DNA of 64,000 nucleotides from Pseudomonas denitrificans (nom. rej.) (GTDB taxonomy: Bacteria > Pseudomonadota > Gammaproteobacteria > Pseudomonadales > Pseudomonadaceae), in assembly GCF_008807415.1 (NCBI RefSeq), contig NZ_CP043626.1, positions 4,998,501 to 5,062,500 on the forward strand, given 5' to 3'. Below, piece by piece: positions 61,659 to 64,000 of this stretch. The translations under genes were made by a program, and so were the position numbers. Below the pieces are notes generated by a model, which worked only from the letters and a program-made list of their open reading frames with translations, was not told the DNA's origin and ran no database searches. How positions within the stretch are numbered: position 1 is the first letter of the stretch; each line of letters opens with the position of its first letter.

Positions 61659-62528
61659 TTAGTCCTGCTTGCCGGCGAGGATCGCCGCGTAGCCTTCGCG
61701 GAAGCTCGGGTAGCGCGGCTCCCAGCCCAGCGCGCGGGCGCGGGCGTTGCTGCAGCGCTTGCTGCCGGCGCGGCGCACGGTCTGCTCGTCGGCCCAGTGG
61801 GTGACGCCCAGATGCGCGCGCAGCCAGCCGACTACGTCGTGCAGCGCCGCCGGGTCGTTGTCGACGCCGATGTAGCAGTTTTCCAGCGCGACACCGCTGC
61901 GGTCGGCTTCCAGCAGCGCGGCGAGCAGGCCGGCGGCGTCCTCGGCGTGGATACGGTTGGCATACAGCGGCGGCTCGCTGGCGACGCGGTAGCCCTCGCG
62001 CACCTGCTTGAGCAGCCACTCGCGGCCGGGGCCGTAGATACCGGTGAGACGCACGACACTGGCGGGTATGCCGCTCTGCAGCGCCACCTGCTCGGCCTCG
62101 AGCATCACGCTGCCCGAATAACTCTGGGCTTCGGCGGGCGAGGTCTCGTCGATCCATTCGCCATCGCGCTGGGCATAGACGCCGCTGCTGGAGACGAACA
62201 GCAGGCGCTTGGGCAGCTGTCCACGCTGCTGCAACCAGCCCAGGGTGTTGCGCAGGCCTTCGACGTAGGCGGCGCGATAGCCGGCTTCATCGTGCTGGGT
62301 CGCGGCGGCGCAGAACACCAGGTAGTCCAGCTTGCCCACCGGCCAGGTGTCCGGGCATTCGAGCTGGCCCAGGTCGCCGGCCACCGGCAGCACTTCCAGC
62401 GGCAGCGCGGCCACGTTGCGGCGCAGGCCGTGGACGCGCCAGTCGCGGGCGGCCAGTTGGCGTCCCAGGCGGCTGCCGACATCGCCGCAACCGACGATCA
62501 TCAGGCTGGGGAAGGTGCTCTTGCTCAT
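61659..62528 (-). CDS. NAD(P)-binding SDR-type protein (YeeZ-like)
   Basis: 289 residues of extended SDR/epimerase type: Rossmann motif MIVGCGDVGSRLGRQL, active-site-like FVSSSGVYAQRDGEW with downstream lysine replaced in the usual YxxxK, ACGT-like middle. E. coli YeeZ/WbbZ-group proteins are uncharacterised. It sits 9 bases before the AraC gene and is divergent from oxyR with 95 bases between. Confidence 0.88.
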   Translation of the reverse strand: MSKSTFPSLMIVGCGDVGSRLGRQLAARDWRVHGLRRNVAALPLEVLPVAGDLGQLECPDTWPVGKLDYLVFCAAATQHDEAGYRAAYVEGLRNTLGWLQQRGQLPKRLLFVSSSGVYAQRDGEWIDETSPAEAQSYSGSVMLEAEQVALQSGIPASVVRLTGIYGPGREWLLKQVREGYRVASEPPLYANRIHAEDAAGLLAALLEADRSGVALENCYIGVDNDPAALHDVVGWLRAHLGVTHWADEQTVRRAGSKRCSNARARALGWEPRYPSFREGYAAILAGKQD

Positions 62529-62623
62529 GCTTGGCTCCGCGAATCAAAGCTCGGCAGTTTAGCGCGGTTGGTTCGCGACGGTGCAGCCGCTATGCTTGGG
62601 CCACCTCAACGGACTTAGTCGCC

Positions 62624-63556
62624 ATGACCCTTACCGAACTGCGCTACATCGTCACGCTTGCCCAGGAGCAACACTTCGGCCGCGCCGCGGAGCGCTGCCA
62701 CGTCAGCCAGCCGACCCTGTCGGTGGGCGTGAAGAAGCTGGAAGACGAGCTCGGCGTACTGATCTTCGAGCGCAGCAAGAGTGCAGTGCGCCTGACCCCG
62801 GTCGGCGAAGGCATCGTGGCGCAGGCGCAGAAGGTCCTCGAGCAGGCCCAGGGCATCCGTGAACTGGCCCAGGCCGGCAAGAACCAGCTGACCTCGCCGC
62901 TCAAGGTCGGTGCGATCTACACCATCGGCCCGTACCTGTTCCCGCACCTGATCCCGCAGCTGCACCGGGTCGCCCCGCAGATGCCGCTGTACATCGAGGA
63001 AAACTTCACCCACATCCTGCGCGACAAGCTGCGCACCGGCGAGCTGGACGCGATCATCATCGCGCTGCCGTTCCAGGAAGCCGACGTGCTGACCCTGCAG
63101 CTGTTCGACGAGCCCTTCTACGTGCTGATGCCGGCGGACCACCAATGGACCGCGAAGAAGACCATCGACCCGGAGCTGCTCAACGACAAGAGCCTGCTGC
63201 TGCTCGGCGAAGGCCACTGCTTCCGCGACCAGGTGCTCGAAGCCTGCCCGACCACCCACAAGGGCGGCGAAAACAGGCACACCACGGTGGAATCCAGCTC
63301 GCTGGAAACCATCCGCCACATGGTAGCCTCCGGCCTTGGCGTGTCGGTGCTGCCGTTCTCCGCCGTGGACAGCCACCACTACGCGCCGGGCGTGCTGGAA
63401 GTGCGCCCGTTCAGCGCGCCAGTGCCCTTCCGCACAGTCGCCATCGCCTGGCGCGCGAGCTTCCCGCGCCCGCGCGCCATCGAGGTGCTGGCCGACTCGA
63501 TCCGCCTGTGCTCGGTCGCCAAGCCGACCGTCAAGGGTGAAGCCGAACCGGCATGA
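62624..63556 (+). CDS. oxyR: Peroxide-sensing LysR regulator OxyR
   Basis: 310 residues; helix-turn-helix FGRAAERCHVSQPTLSVGVKKLE and effector domain. The redox pair Cys199 and Cys208 (GEGHCFRDQVLEACPT) is at the positions known from E. coli. ATG at 62624 is the conserved start. The stop overlaps recG by ATGA, so recG is coupled to oxyR, as in other Pseudomonas. Confidence 0.97.
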   Translation: MTLTELRYIVTLAQEQHFGRAAERCHVSQPTLSVGVKKLEDELGVLIFERSKSAVRLTPVGEGIVAQAQKVLEQAQGIRELAQAGKNQLTSPLKVGAIYTIGPYLFPHLIPQLHRVAPQMPLYIEENFTHILRDKLRTGELDAIIIALPFQEADVLTLQLFDEPFYVLMPADHQWTAKKTIDPELLNDKSLLLLGEGHCFRDQVLEACPTTHKGGENRHTTVESSSLETIRHMVASGLGVSVLPFSAVDSHHYAPGVLEVRPFSAPVPFRTVAIAWRASFPRPRAIEVLADSIRLCSVAKPTVKGEAEPA

Positions 63557-64000
63557 CCGATCTGTCGAACGTCCCGGTCACCGCGCTCAAGGGCGTGGGC
63601 GCCGCGCTGGAAGAGAAGCTGGCGAAGGTCGGCCTGGAGAATCTCCAGGACATCCTCTTCCACCTGCCGCTGCGCTACCAGGACCGCACCCGCATCACCC
63701 CTATCGGCGCCCTGCGTCCGGGGCAGGATGCCGTGGTCGAAGGCGTGGTCTCCGGCTCCGACGTGGTGATGGGCAAGCGGCGCAGCCTGCTGGTGCGCCT
63801 GCAGGACGGTACCGGCACCCTGAGCCTGCGCTTCTACCACTTCAGCCAGGCGCAGAAGGAGAACCTCAAGCGCGGCACGCACCTGCGTTGCTACGGTGAG
63901 GCTCGCCCCGGCGCTTCGGGGCTGGAGATCTACCACCCCGAATACCGCTCGCTCACCGACGCCGCCGCGGCGCCGGTGGAGCAGACGCTGACGCCGATCT
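63553..64000 (+). CDS. recG: ATP-dependent DNA helicase RecG, N-terminal part (cut by window end)
   Basis: First 149 codons visible. N terminus MTDLSNVPVTALKGVGAALEEKLAKVGL and the wedge domain (TPIGALRPGQDAVVEGVV, RRSLLVRLQDGTGTLSLRFYHF) match RecG, which remodels stalled replication forks. Starts inside the oxyR stop (ATGA overlap). Confidence 0.95.
   Translation, partial: MTDLSNVPVTALKGVGAALEEKLAKVGLENLQDILFHLPLRYQDRTRITPIGALRPGQDAVVEGVVSGSDVVMGKRRSLLVRLQDGTGTLSLRFYHFSQAQKENLKRGTHLRCYGEARPGASGLEIYHPEYRSLTDAAAAPVEQTLTPI

Overview
This 64-kb window is a chromosomal segment from a gammaproteobacterium of the genus Pseudomonas, most likely close to P. aeruginosa (the nitroreducens/citronellolis/knackmussii type) but probably not P. 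aeruginosa itself. The evidence is the high GC content with strong GC3 codon bias, the frequent GTG and TTG starts, and genus-typical genes: sutA, crc, algC, pchP, pauR, dadAX, proE and DUF2790. From memory, gene order follows the P. aeruginosa block dapF-xerC-amtB-comM-pchP-proE-rep-xpt-cycB-pauR-dadX-dadA-lrp-pauC-rpmGB-radC-coaBC-dut-algC-argB-pyrE-crc-rph-gmk-rpoZ-spoT-oxyR-recG almost without a break. No rRNA, tRNA, CRISPR array, insertion sequence or complete prophage was found. Layout: (1) 1-8.7 kb carries the end of dapF, a DUF484 gene, xerC and a HAD phosphatase. These are followed by the RNA-polymerase-binding regulator sutA, yjbQ, the nitrogen-regulated glnK-amtB pair, ubiK and comM. 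(2) 8.4-18.8 kb is the more variable part: a MocR regulator facing a DUF1127 gene, an unusual membrane thioredoxin, a chemoreceptor, and a BRO-N gene bracketed by repeats. It continues with the phosphorylcholine phosphatase pchP and a hypochlorite-response-like set (RclR-like regulator, DUF417 membrane protein, DUF2790 lipoprotein). (3) 17.9-27.7 kb holds a LysR/MATE pair, the c-di-GMP phosphodiesterase proE, rep helicase, xpt, a frameshifted CoA hydrolase/transferase gene and cytochrome c5. (4) 27.9-42.3 kb is amino-acid and polyamine catabolism: pauR, dadX, a RidA-family gene, dadA, lrp, a PauB-like oxidase and pauC. Interleaved with these are the ydbH-ynbE-ydbL envelope-lipid operon, a phospholipase D lipoprotein and a frameshifted MFS transporter. 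(5) 42.4-64 kb is conserved housekeeping: rpmGB, an orphan peptide-binding protein, radC, coaBC-dut-algC-argB, pyrE/crc, rph/yicC-gmk-rpoZ-spoT-ridA, LysE with an AraC regulator, oxyR and recG (truncated by the window end). Functional links: DadA makes imino acids from D-amino acids that the adjacent RidA-family protein can hydrolyse, while DadX supplies D-alanine and Lrp (divergent, a few kb away) is the expected activator. PauR, PauB-like and PauC belong to one polyamine pathway. SutA, SpoT, Crc and GlnK are four global nutrient-status regulators within one window. The accessory signals most worth following up are the BRO-N cassette between direct compound repeats with an interleaved palindromic leader, the Lgt-like/TlpA fusion, the long membrane-anchored form of AlgC, the RclR/RclC/DUF2790 module, and two single-base frameshifts in otherwise intact genes.
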